Below are positions 56,242 through 63,864 of a stretch of 64,000 nt of DNA, in pieces (the first letter of the stretch is position 1; every line of letters begins with the position of its first letter). The notes below the pieces were generated by a model, which saw only the letters and a program-made list of their open reading frames with translations, searched no databases and was not told the origin of the DNA. The translations under genes and the position numbers were made by a program. Origin of the DNA: Aequorivita aurantiaca (GTDB lineage Bacteria > Bacteroidota > Bacteroidia > Flavobacteriales > Flavobacteriaceae); contig NZ_JAUGQQ010000007.1 of NCBI RefSeq assembly GCF_030410135.1, positions 1 through 64,000 of the forward strand. The letters are read 5' to 3'.

Positions 56242-57597
56242 ATGAACGAAATAATCTGCCCCAGTTGCAAAAAAGCCTTTAAAGTAGACGAAGCCGGATT
56301 TGCCGATATCCTAAAGCAAGTCCGCGACCACGAATTTGAGCACGAACTAAAAAACCGCCTAAATCTCGCCGAAAAGGAAAAGGAAAGCGCCGTAAAACTC
56401 GCCGAGGCTAACATAAAAAACGCCTTGCAGGAACAACTTTCAAAAAAGGATAACGAACTCATCCAACTAAAAGCCAAAAGCAACAGCGAACTCGCCGAAA
56501 AACTCGCCGCCAAGGAAAGGGAAATAAGCGAGCTTAAATATCAAAACGAATGTACGCTTGCCGAAAAACTGGCAAAAAAGGAAGCCGAGATATCCCAGAT
56601 GAAATCCAAAATCCAAAATGCCGAAATCGACAAAAAACTAACCGTAGGCGAAGCCATCCGCGCCATCGAAAAAGAACGCGACACCCTTGCCAGCGATCTT
56701 AAAATAAAGGAAACCGAAAAGCAATTGCTTGAAAAATCCATTCGCGAACAATTCTCAACCCAACTGATGGTAAAGGACGAAACCATCAAAATGAAGGATG
56801 ATGAAATTGATAGGCTAAAGGACTTCAAGCAAAAGCTATCCACAAAAATGATTGGCGAAACCCTGGAACAACATTGCGAAGCCGAATTCAACAAACTGCG
56901 CGCCACCGCCTTCCAAAACGCCTATTTTGAAAAGGACAACGATGCCCGCGGCGGCAACAAAGGAGATTTCATTTATCGGGAATTCGATGAAACTGGCAAT
57001 GAAATCATTTCCATTATGTTCGAAATGAAAAATGAGAACGACGAGACCGCCACAAAAAAACGAAATGAAGATTTCTTCGCAAAACTGGACAAGGACCGCT
57101 CAGATAAAAAATGCGAATACGCCGTGCTCGTTTCCTTACTGGAAGCGGACAATGAATTCTATAACACCGGCATAGTAGATGTATCGCACCGCTGTAAAAA
57201 AATGTACGTGGTGCGGCCCCAATTTTTCATTCCCATTATCACCCTGCTTCGCAATGCGGCAATGAACTCCATGCAATACAAAGCAGAGCTCAGTTTAATA
57301 AAAAACCAAAATGTGGACATTACCAATTTTGAGGAAAAAATAAACACCTTTAAGGAAGGCTTTGCCCGCAATTATGATTTGGCCAGCAGGCAATTTAAAA
57401 CCGCAATTGAGGAAATAGACAAAACAATGGATCATCTCCAAAAAACAAAGGACAGTCTGTTGGCATCCGTAAACAACCTACGCCTTGCCAATAATAAGGC
57501 GGAAGATTTGACTATTAAAAAACTCACCAGAGGCAACCCTACTATGACGGAGAAGTTTGAGGGGCTTTCGGGAAAGGGGAATAATTTGGACCTTTGA
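56242..57597 (+). CDS. DUF2130 protein: zinc-finger-like start, coiled coil, nuclease-like C-terminus
   Basis: A 451-residue protein. The N-terminus has [10 protein letters not shown]. Residues about 25-200 are a long coiled coil rich in Lys and Glu. The C-terminal DUF2130 domain (about 210-350) has [12 protein letters not shown], then [10 protein letters not shown] and [17 protein letters not shown]. The D in GDF and the ExK in FEMK resemble a PD-(D/E)xK nuclease core, which is my inference. DNA handling is plausible. Base composition is like the host (27 G+C in the 60 bases at 56341). Confidence 0.85.
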   Translation: MNEIICPSCKKAFKVDEAGFADILKQVRDHEFEHELKNRLNLAEKEKESAVKLAEANIKNALQEQLSKKDNELIQLKAKSNSELAEKLAAKEREISELKYQNECTLAEKLAKKEAEISQMKSKIQNAEIDKKLTVGEAIRAIEKERDTLASDLKIKETEKQLLEKSIREQFSTQLMVKDETIKMKDDEIDRLKDFKQKLSTKMIGETLEQHCEAEFNKLRATAFQNAYFEKDNDARGGNKGDFIYREFDETGNEIISIMFEMKNENDETATKKRNEDFFAKLDKDRSDKKCEYAVLVSLLEADNEFYNTGIVDVSHRCKKMYVVRPQFFIPIITLLRNAAMNSMQYKAELSLIKNQNVDITNFEEKINTFKEGFARNYDLASRQFKTAIEEIDKTMDHLQKTKDSLLASVNNLRLANNKAEDLTIKKLTRGNPTMTEKFEGLSGKGNNLDL

Positions 57598-57693
57598 GGC
57601 TTTCCGTAAATGAGAAGTTTGAATTTTGATTAGATTTGATTTTTTTTAAATAAAAAACTAGATATATATTAGCAATAACATTAAAAAATAGAA

Positions 57694-58038
57694 ATGATAA
57701 TAAAATCTATATGGATTTCATACGATTTAGGAATTAAAGGAGATTATCCAAATCTATATGCTTGGCTTGATAATAATAATGCGAAAGAGGCGGGAAACAG
57801 TATTGCGTTCCTAAATTATCAATACAATGGAGGAGAAGAAGACCTTCTCGATATTTTAAAAGCAGATTTAACAAAATCCGTAAATTTTAAACCTGGTGAT
57901 AGAGTTTATGTAATTAGAATGAGAACTGACAAAGGCATAAAAAAAGTCAGTGGAAAATTTATTATTGGAAATAGGAAAGCTACTCCTTGGGAAGGTTATG
58001 GTCAAAAAGGTGAGGATATAATAGACGGAGATGAATAA
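57694..58038 (+). CDS. Unknown protein paired with a PIN-domain gene (possible antitoxin)
   Basis: A 114-residue soluble protein (IKSIWISYDLGIKGDYPNLY, then WLDNNNAKEAGNSIAFLNY). No recognised family and no clear DNA-binding motif. It overlaps the PIN gene by 8 bases. TAGATTTG at 57631-57638 is a candidate -7 element. The arrangement suggests a toxin-antitoxin or RNA-processing pair, but an antitoxin role is inferred only from position. Confidence 0.75.
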   Translation: MIIKSIWISYDLGIKGDYPNLYAWLDNNNAKEAGNSIAFLNYQYNGGEEDLLDILKADLTKSVNFKPGDRVYVIRMRTDKGIKKVSGKFIIGNRKATPWEGYGQKGEDIIDGDE

Positions 58039-58456
58039 TATAATTATTGATACTGGATATTGGTACGCTTTATTTGACTCAAGAGATAAATACCATATTG
58101 ATGCTAATAATCTTTCTGAGTTTTTAGAACTTGGAAATGTATTAATCCCCTATCCAACACTCTATGAATCTTTAAATACACGTTTTTCAAAAAGAAGACA
58201 GTGGATGGAGGAATTTGAAAAAATAATCCAAAGAGGGAACGTTACTTTAGTTGATGATTCTGACTACAAAGACATTGCTCTCAATTTGACATTTGAAACA
58301 ATATTATTACAAAATAGACCAATTAGTTTAGTGGATACAATAATTAGAATAATGTTAGACGATAAAAATTTAAAAATCGATTACCTTCTAAGTTTCAACT
58401 TAAATGATTTTTTTGATGTCTGTCAAAGAAGGAGAATTCAAGTTCTTAACAACTAA
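58031..58456 (+). CDS. PIN-domain ribonuclease-like protein
   Basis: A 141-residue protein with the PIN acidic set: D7 (IIIDTGYWYALF), E46 (PTLYESLN), D102 (SLVDTIIR) and D126 (NLNDFF). PIN domains cut RNA with divalent metal and are the toxin of VapBC pairs. It overlaps the unknown gene before it and lies 138 bases before the nuclease-ATPase operon. Composition is AT-rich, like what follows. Confidence 0.8.
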   Translation: MNNIIIDTGYWYALFDSRDKYHIDANNLSEFLELGNVLIPYPTLYESLNTRFSKRRQWMEEFEKIIQRGNVTLVDDSDYKDIALNLTFETILLQNRPISLVDTIIRIMLDDKNLKIDYLLSFNLNDFFDVCQRRRIQVLNN

Positions 58457-58594
58457 AATACTTTTAATAACACCAAATATAATTTTTTGCTAATCCATAC
58501 CAAGTAATAAAAATTCCCGCGGACTTAATAATTTTAATAGAAAGTTTAAAATATCCTTATACATAAAAGCTGAGGTTAATAAGAAAAATAATAA

Positions 58595-59683
58595 ATGACG
58601 ATTAAAAATAGTTCAGAAATTAATGCGGGAGTTCATGCCAATATTGGAATGGATTTTCAAAAGAATTGCACTATTTACTTATTTCTTGAAAAATATAATC
58701 TTTTAAAAAATCAAAGATATTTTATTGTTTTAGAACACCTCGAAGATATTGTATTTGGATTTTTAGAAAATGAAACCGAGCTTTCAAAAATTGAAACGTA
58801 TCAAGCAAAAAAGTCATCTAAAAAATGGACAAGTGGAAATATTCTTGAAATAATAAAAAAAATTGCTGAAACTAGTCAGTCAATTCTTAATGACCCACAT
58901 CCTAAAACCTCAACATTTAATCAAGAAAACTATTTTGCTACAAACAATACGATAGAATTAAAATCTACAGTTAAAAAACAAGATTTTACTTGTACTGTTA
59001 ATGAAGCAACACAAGTCTACAATTACAAAGACCTTGATCAGAATATAAAAGACAAAATTCTTAAAGGGAATAAAAATGTAACTTTTGACAAAGAAAATGA
59101 AGAAAATTTTGAAACCTTAAAATTTCGATTCATTGACTTAAATAGAACATCACAATCCCAATTAGACCTTTTAAACGGAATGTTCATTTCAGTTTTTGGA
59201 GATAGTATTGCTGACCATAAGGCCGCTCTATATTCATTTTATTATGAATTAAAAACAATCGAAAGCAGACTTAATCAAGGTAATATTGCAAAATTAAGCG
59301 ACAACAAAAAAAGAATTGAGTCATATGAAATTGAAAATATTTTAAATATTCTTACAACTAAGAAATTAGCATTTGACTTTTGGAGGGATAAAGGAGACGA
59401 AATTCGCCAAGAATTAAATATCAATCTTTTTGAGGCAACCACTTTTGAATTACATTATCACAACAGCTTTGATAAATTCAAGGATATAAACGAGAGTGAA
59501 CATCAAAAGATTTTTCATTTTGTAGAAAAAAATAAACAAATTTTCAAAAACCATTCTACCGATAAAGGTTGTATGACTGATTTTATTAACACCTTTAATA
59601 AAGAAAAGTCTTCCACATTATCGAGTCTACAGCTCCAAGCCACAATTGTGGCAGCATATATTGAAATTAAAAATACACTATGA
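58595..59683 (+). CDS. DUF4297/Cap4-like PD-(D/E)xK nuclease, LmuA-like effector of a Lamassu/ABC-3C-type system
   Basis: A 362-residue protein. Its first 90 residues carry the pattern of DUF4297/Cap4 dsDNA nucleases: a GMDFQKN helix (Q22), then LEHLEDI (E50-D51) and YQAKKS (Q70-x-K72), equal to the E...D...QxK nuclease core. The remaining 270 residues are helical and resemble the ABC-3C or LmuA adaptor part only in broad outline. It overlaps the ATPase gene by ATGA, and the two form an operon. In the known systems such an effector cleaves DNA when the ATPase senses phage. It is clearly AT-rich compared with neighbours on its left. Confidence 0.78.
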   Translation: MTIKNSSEINAGVHANIGMDFQKNCTIYLFLEKYNLLKNQRYFIVLEHLEDIVFGFLENETELSKIETYQAKKSSKKWTSGNILEIIKKIAETSQSILNDPHPKTSTFNQENYFATNNTIELKSTVKKQDFTCTVNEATQVYNYKDLDQNIKDKILKGNKNVTFDKENEENFETLKFRFIDLNRTSQSQLDLLNGMFISVFGDSIADHKAALYSFYYELKTIESRLNQGNIAKLSDNKKRIESYEIENILNILTTKKLAFDFWRDKGDEIRQELNINLFEATTFELHYHNSFDKFKDINESEHQKIFHFVEKNKQIFKNHSTDKGCMTDFINTFNKEKSSTLSSLQLQATIVAAYIEIKNTL

Positions 59684-61410
59684 ATTTAAAACTACATATA
59701 GATAGTGTTTTAATACACAGCGAAGAGAACAACAAATTCTTTTTTACGGAATTTAAGGATAAATTAAATGTGATTTATGGCAAAAACACTTCGGGGAAAA
59801 GTACATTAATTCAGTTAATTTTATTTGCATTCGGTATAAATGACAATAAAATAAAATTGTCGGAAATTTTATCAGAAAACATCTTTGTTCGTATTGACTG
59901 TTCCATAAAAAGTGATCAAGAAATGGAAAAATATGTTTTTGTTAGACAAGATGAAACACTTTTAATTAAAGATAAAAACAATAAAGTTATCAGGTTTAAT
60001 GGAATTAGTGCAGACCAATCAGCAGAACACGTCAAATTAAAGAAATATTTCAATGAATTATTTGATTTTAATCTTCAATTAGAATCAAATTCAGGAATTG
60101 ATGAGGCACCAATTGAAACAATTTTTCTTCCATATTATGTATCACAAGAAGTTGGTTGGGTATATCTTAGAAAGTCATTTAGTAATTTGAATTACTATAA
60201 AAACTTCAAAGAAGATTTTTTAGATTACTATTTAGGCATAGAAAATGTCTTTGATAGAGAAGAAAAAAGACGAATTGAAAAAGAAGTAAGTAAAGTACAA
60301 CAGCAGATTCGATTTTATAAGGATGTTGAAAAGGACAATCAAGACTTAAAATTAGCAAATGTTATAGACGAAACCTTAAAAGGTAGGGCGAATACACTAA
60401 TTGCAGATATTTCTGAAAGAAAAAATAGATTATTAGAATTAGAAAAATTATATGTAGATAATTCAAATAAATTAACATTTTATAATCAAAGATTATCAGT
60501 AGTTTCTAAAGTTAATCGAAATCATAAAAATCAAGAACCAGGTAAAGATAGTTGTCCTACTTGTACTCAAATTTTACCATCGAATATAGATGATGTGTAC
60601 TCATTTTTTCAAGAAGAAAATGACACGTTATCCCTGAAAAAAGATTTGAATGAAAAAATAAAGAAAATGCAGTCTTCTTTAAATTCATTAAATAAAAAAA
60701 TCGAGGAGGATAGAGCCAAGATTGGTTCTACTTTTAAGACATTTAATAAATATTCAGAAAATGATATTACTCTTGAAAGCTATATAGAAAGCAAAGCAAA
60801 TACTCAACTTTTAGAAAATCTAATTAAACAAATTGGACAACTAACGATTGATTTAAATCACAAGAAAGAGGAGTTAAAAAAATATAAAACTGATGATGAT
60901 ATAAATTTCGATAGAACCAAAAAGAGTAATATTTTCAAAAGTAAATATTTTACTTTTAACAGTGAGTTAGGTTTACCAGCACTAAAAGATGAGAGGTTTT
61001 ATAAACTATATGAAATTTCTTCATTTCCATTTCAAGGTGTTGAACTTCACAAAGCAGTTTTAAGTTATCACTTTGCTTTCAATTATCTTCTTACACAAAC
61101 AACTGACATTCATAGGCTTCCTTTCATTTTAGATAGCGTGTTCAAAGAAGATATAGATGGAGGTAATAGAATTAAAATCTTGAAATTTATTACTAACAAT
61201 TATCCAACAGATACTCAAACTATATTATCAATTGCGGACGATAAAAATCAAGATTCCAGAATAAAAGAATACAAAAGAGATATATTCAAAGAAAAAGCTC
61301 ATCTAATTTGTATAGGAAATGGAGAGGAAGAAAAAGCATTGTTAAAAGAGAATGATAACTCACAAAAAAGTATGATTGAAGAAACTTTTGAAATAATAGA
61401 AAGTATATAA
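59680..61410 (+). CDS. Rad50/SMC-like ATPase with zinc hook, LmuB-like
   Basis: A 576-residue protein. Walker A is YGKNTSGKST (residues 33-42). Coiled coils (about 190-290 and 310-410) flank a zinc hook with C292-P-T-C295. The C-terminal lobe has an ABC-signature-like FPFQGVELHKAVLSYHFAF (about 449-467) and a Walker B-like LPFILDSVFKEDID (480-493), whose LDS...D form matches ABC-3C and Lamassu ATPases rather than Rad50 DEP. Sampled G+C is 16 in 60 (60241-60300). With the nuclease before it, it suggests DNA-end or structure sensing in phage defence. Confidence 0.82.
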   Translation: MNLKLHIDSVLIHSEENNKFFFTEFKDKLNVIYGKNTSGKSTLIQLILFAFGINDNKIKLSEILSENIFVRIDCSIKSDQEMEKYVFVRQDETLLIKDKNNKVIRFNGISADQSAEHVKLKKYFNELFDFNLQLESNSGIDEAPIETIFLPYYVSQEVGWVYLRKSFSNLNYYKNFKEDFLDYYLGIENVFDREEKRRIEKEVSKVQQQIRFYKDVEKDNQDLKLANVIDETLKGRANTLIADISERKNRLLELEKLYVDNSNKLTFYNQRLSVVSKVNRNHKNQEPGKDSCPTCTQILPSNIDDVYSFFQEENDTLSLKKDLNEKIKKMQSSLNSLNKKIEEDRAKIGSTFKTFNKYSENDITLESYIESKANTQLLENLIKQIGQLTIDLNHKKEELKKYKTDDDINFDRTKKSNIFKSKYFTFNSELGLPALKDERFYKLYEISSFPFQGVELHKAVLSYHFAFNYLLTQTTDIHRLPFILDSVFKEDIDGGNRIKILKFITNNYPTDTQTILSIADDKNQDSRIKEYKRDIFKEKAHLICIGNGEEEKALLKENDNSQKSMIEETFEIIESI

Positions 61411-61458
61411 GTAATAATACTAATAGCTGGCGCGTGTTTGCAATGCGTGTCATTCACC

Positions 61459-61539
61459 CTAAACCCCAACAACCTCCCCCAAAAACCCATCAATCAAATC
61501 CGCAGGATGCCTAGAAGCAACAACTGGAAACTCTAACAA
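61459..61539 (-). pseudogene. Possible 26-residue C-terminal remnant of a lost gene
   Basis: The reverse strand reads LLEFPVVASRHPADLIDGFL and then GEVVGV before a TAG. The composition is protein-like, unlike the surroundings. The minisatellite begins where the rest of a gene would lie. I cannot name the family. Confidence 0.3.
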
Positions 61540-61547
61540 TCACACAC

Positions 61548-61812
61548 AAGCCATTTCAACTTCCGCACGAAGCATTCCACCTCCCGCACGAAGCATTTCA
61601 TCTCCCGCACGAGCCATTTCACCTCCCGCACGAAGCATTTCATCTCCCGCACGAACCATTTCATCTCCCGCACAACACATTTCACCTCCCGCACGAAGCA
61701 TTTCATCTCCCGCACGAGCCATTTCATCTCCCGCACGAATCATTACAACTCTCGCACGAGGCATTTCATCTCCCGCACGAGCCATTTCATCTCCCGCACG
61801 AAGCATTACAAC
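61548..61812. repeat. 21-bp minisatellite, twelve full units plus a partial
   Basis: Units start at 61548 and every 21 bases to 61800. The commonest unit reads GAAGCATTTC then ATCTCCCGCAC. Variation is mainly at bases 2-5 (GAAG, GAGC, GAAC, GAAT) and at 10-14. There are no spacers, so it is not a CRISPR. Because 21 is a multiple of three, two reverse-strand frames stay open, but their repetitive products look like by-products. Confidence 0.9.
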
Positions 61813-61829
61813 AACCATATTGTCAATTG

Positions 61830-61885
61830 ATAATTGCTCATTATTCATTATTATTTGCTCATTGCCCATTGTTAATTATTCATTG
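61830..61885. repeat. Tandem 7-bp repeats, eight degenerate units
   Basis: Heptamers ATAATTG, CTCATTA, TTCATTA, TTATTTG, CTCATTG, CCCATTG, TTAATTA and TTCATTG follow each other in phase. TTCATTA is the same unit as in the array at 52134. Confidence 0.75.
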
Positions 61886-62005
61886 TTAGAACTTTAGCGC
61901 AAAAAAAATTTTGAAAATCCACAAAAGCGTTTTACATTTAAAAACTCCCTAGAATTAATTTCCACAACTAACATTTTAATACTAACAACTAAAAACCAAA
62001 ACACC

Positions 62006-62710
62006 ATGGGATCAACATCAGAAAAAACGTACGGCTCACGCGTGTACAACGCAGAACAAATGTCCACAAACGTAGCAACCTTCACCGGCTATGTACCCAT
62101 AACGCCAGAAACAGCGCTTGTGGAATACAACACTTATATTGATGAACTAAAAGCGAACAACACCCTCATCGCCAGTGCAGAGTCCGATTTCTCATTGGCG
62201 GTAGATGAACGTCAGGACCAATTTTCAAAAAGTCCAACCTCGCTATCCAAACTCTTATCGCCCATCTCAAGTTATGTAAAGGCAAAGTTTGGCAAAAACT
62301 CCCAAGAAGCTGAAGATATCGCAGCACTCGTAAACCAAATACGCGGGGAAAGCACCAAAAAATTAAAAAGAAGTGACGATGGCGAATTCGTTTCAAACTC
62401 CCACCGTTCCTACGGCAGCCAAACACAATATTTAGCAGACTTGATTGCAACCCTAGAAGCCTTTGGTTTGGAATATACCCCAACCAATACCTCAATAACC
62501 GTGGCAAACCTTAAACTAAAGTTAGAAGAATTAACTCAAGCAAACACACAAGTCACAACCACATACAGTGTCAAAAAACCCCTAACCGATGCTCGTATCA
62601 CCAATTATGATGTCCTATCCCAACGTTCTCAAACAATAAAGGAAAGCGTAAAATCGCAATACGGCCTCCAATCCTCAGAATACAAACTAATAAAAGGATA
62701 TAATATCTAA
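62006..62710 (+). CDS. Helical protein of unknown function
   Basis: A 234-residue protein without signal peptide or membrane segment (MGSTSEKTYGSRVYNAEQMS). Predicted mainly helical, with a conserved-looking core (TPETALVEYNTYIDELKANN, then AKFGKNSQEAEDIAALVNQI). It recurs in style, with a late segment QYGLQSSEYKLIKGYNI similar to the KAKFGKNSQEAEDIAAL part, hinting at an internal duplication. It is monocistronic with a strong terminator. I recognise no family. Confidence 0.82.
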   Translation: MGSTSEKTYGSRVYNAEQMSTNVATFTGYVPITPETALVEYNTYIDELKANNTLIASAESDFSLAVDERQDQFSKSPTSLSKLLSPISSYVKAKFGKNSQEAEDIAALVNQIRGESTKKLKRSDDGEFVSNSHRSYGSQTQYLADLIATLEAFGLEYTPTNTSITVANLKLKLEELTQANTQVTTTYSVKKPLTDARITNYDVLSQRSQTIKESVKSQYGLQSSEYKLIKGYNI

Positions 62711-62713
62711 ACC

Positions 62714-62737
62714 AAACGCCCGCAAAAGCGGGCGTTT
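62714..62737 (+). terminator. Intrinsic terminator after the unknown gene
   Basis: AAACGCCCGC and GCGGGCGTTT form a perfect 10-bp stem around an AAAA loop, three bases after the stop codon. Confidence 0.85.
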
Positions 62738-62753
62738 TCATTATATAATTGGA

Positions 62754-62837
62754 CCATCACCCAACAACCATCAACCAACAACCAACAACTATCAACCAAT
62801 AGCCAACAACCATCAACTATCAACCAACAGCTACAAA
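62754..62837. repeat. Tandem 7-bp repeats, twelve units (CCAACAA/CCATCAA family)
   Basis: Twelve heptamers in phase: CCATCAC, CCAACAA, CCATCAA, CCAACAA, CCAACAA, CTATCAA, CCAATAG, CCAACAA, CCATCAA, CTATCAA, CCAACAG, CTACAAA. The array lies between the terminator and the DUF72 gene and has almost no G on this strand. Confidence 0.88.
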
Positions 62838-62891
62838 TTAATAGACAACCACATTTCCGAAACTATTTAGCGGTTATTATCTTTACGGAAT

Positions 62892-63653
62892 ATGGAAAAT
62901 ACCGTTCCCAACAACAAGCAATATTATTCAGGGCTTAGTGGCCTGCAGTTGCCCATTCCCAAATATTTATTCCCACCTCCCTATGAAAATGTGAGTAGAT
63001 TGACCTATTATGCCACCTTCTTTAATAGCATTGAAATCAACAGTTCGTTTTACAAAATCCCCAGACCGGTAACCGTAACCAAATGGGCTGCATCAGTACC
63101 TGAGCATTTTCGCTTCACATTTAAATTGTGGAAAGGCATCACCCATAGCAAAGGCCTAGATTTTAATGAGGATGATGTAGTTTCCTTTCTACATTCCATC
63201 AATTCAGTCAGCGAAAGGAAAGGATGTTTGCTCATCCAATTTCCCCCCAGTATAAGCAGCGCATACACCATTCAATTAGAAAGAATTTTAAGCTGTATAA
63301 AAGAAACGGATCCCGACCAAGGTTGGAAAGTAGCAGTAGAGTTTCGAAATAAATCGTGGTACCAAGAAGATGTTTATGACTTATTGAATTATTACAAAGC
63401 TGCCCTGGTCATTCAGGATAACCCAAAATCCGCAACCCCATTGCTAAATCATAAATCCGATTTTGTATATCTCCGTTTTCACGGACCAGCAGGGAATTAT
63501 CGAGAAAGCTATTCCACAGATTTTTTACAGGAGTACGCAAATATCGTAAGGGAATGGCTTGAGGAGGGAAAAATGGTCTATGTATATTTTAATAACACAA
63601 TGGGCGACGCCTTCAATAATTTAAAAACCTTAAACAATTTTCTTCACAACTAA
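62892..63653 (+). CDS. DUF72 (YecE-like) protein
   Basis: A 253-residue TIM-barrel-like protein: YYSGLSGLQLPIPKYLFPPP near the start, then IEINSSFYKIPRPVTVTKWA, LIQFPPSIS, VEFRNKSWY and YLRFHGPAGNY. These match the DUF72/YecE family, whose role is unknown, although an endonuclease-IV-like fold is reported. It stands alone. Confidence 0.9.
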   Translation: MENTVPNNKQYYSGLSGLQLPIPKYLFPPPYENVSRLTYYATFFNSIEINSSFYKIPRPVTVTKWAASVPEHFRFTFKLWKGITHSKGLDFNEDDVVSFLHSINSVSERKGCLLIQFPPSISSAYTIQLERILSCIKETDPDQGWKVAVEFRNKSWYQEDVYDLLNYYKAALVIQDNPKSATPLLNHKSDFVYLRFHGPAGNYRESYSTDFLQEYANIVREWLEEGKMVYVYFNNTMGDAFNNLKTLNNFLHN

Positions 63654-63772
63654 AGCGGTATAAAGCACCCCCCTAGCGCAAACGTCCCGCCCCACAACCA
63701 GGTCTCCAAAACATTATTTTTTAAACTAAAACGACAAGATTAAAACGCTCTCACTAACCTCTAAAACGTACA

Positions 63773-63807
63773 GCCTAAAGCCTAAAGCCTATAGCCTAAA
63801 GCCTAAA
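63773..63807. repeat. Tandem 7-bp repeat GCCTAAA, five copies
   Basis: GCCTAAA, GCCTAAA, GCCTATA, GCCTAAA and GCCTAAA follow one another, with a partial sixth, about 60 bases before the gene at the right edge. Confidence 0.88.
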
Positions 63808-63864
63808 GCCACAAATTTTAATCTATATTTGAAAAAACCCACCCAGCCCTGACAAGGAGCCAAT

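Larger units (their letters stand above)
61411..62005. other. Repeat-rich intergenic region after the defence-like operon
   Basis: These 595 bases hold no credible gene. They contain a 26-codon leftward open stretch at 61459-61539 that looks like a gene C-terminus, a 21-bp minisatellite (61548-61812), a heptamer array (61830-61885), and about 120 AT-rich bases before the gene at 62006. Confidence 0.7.

Noticed and set aside
57598-61410. Prophage or integrative element
   Set aside because: No integrase, structural phage gene, attachment-site duplication or tRNA edge could be seen. Only the base composition is foreign-looking.
61548-61812. CRISPR array
   Set aside because: Units are contiguous without spacers, vary internally, and no cas gene is present.
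61540-61869. Leftward 109-codon open frame with RAGDEM-type heptapeptide repeats
   Set aside because: It is a by-product of the 21-bp minisatellite (a multiple of three) and starts in a heptamer array. A second frame is equally open, and there is no promoter or family match.
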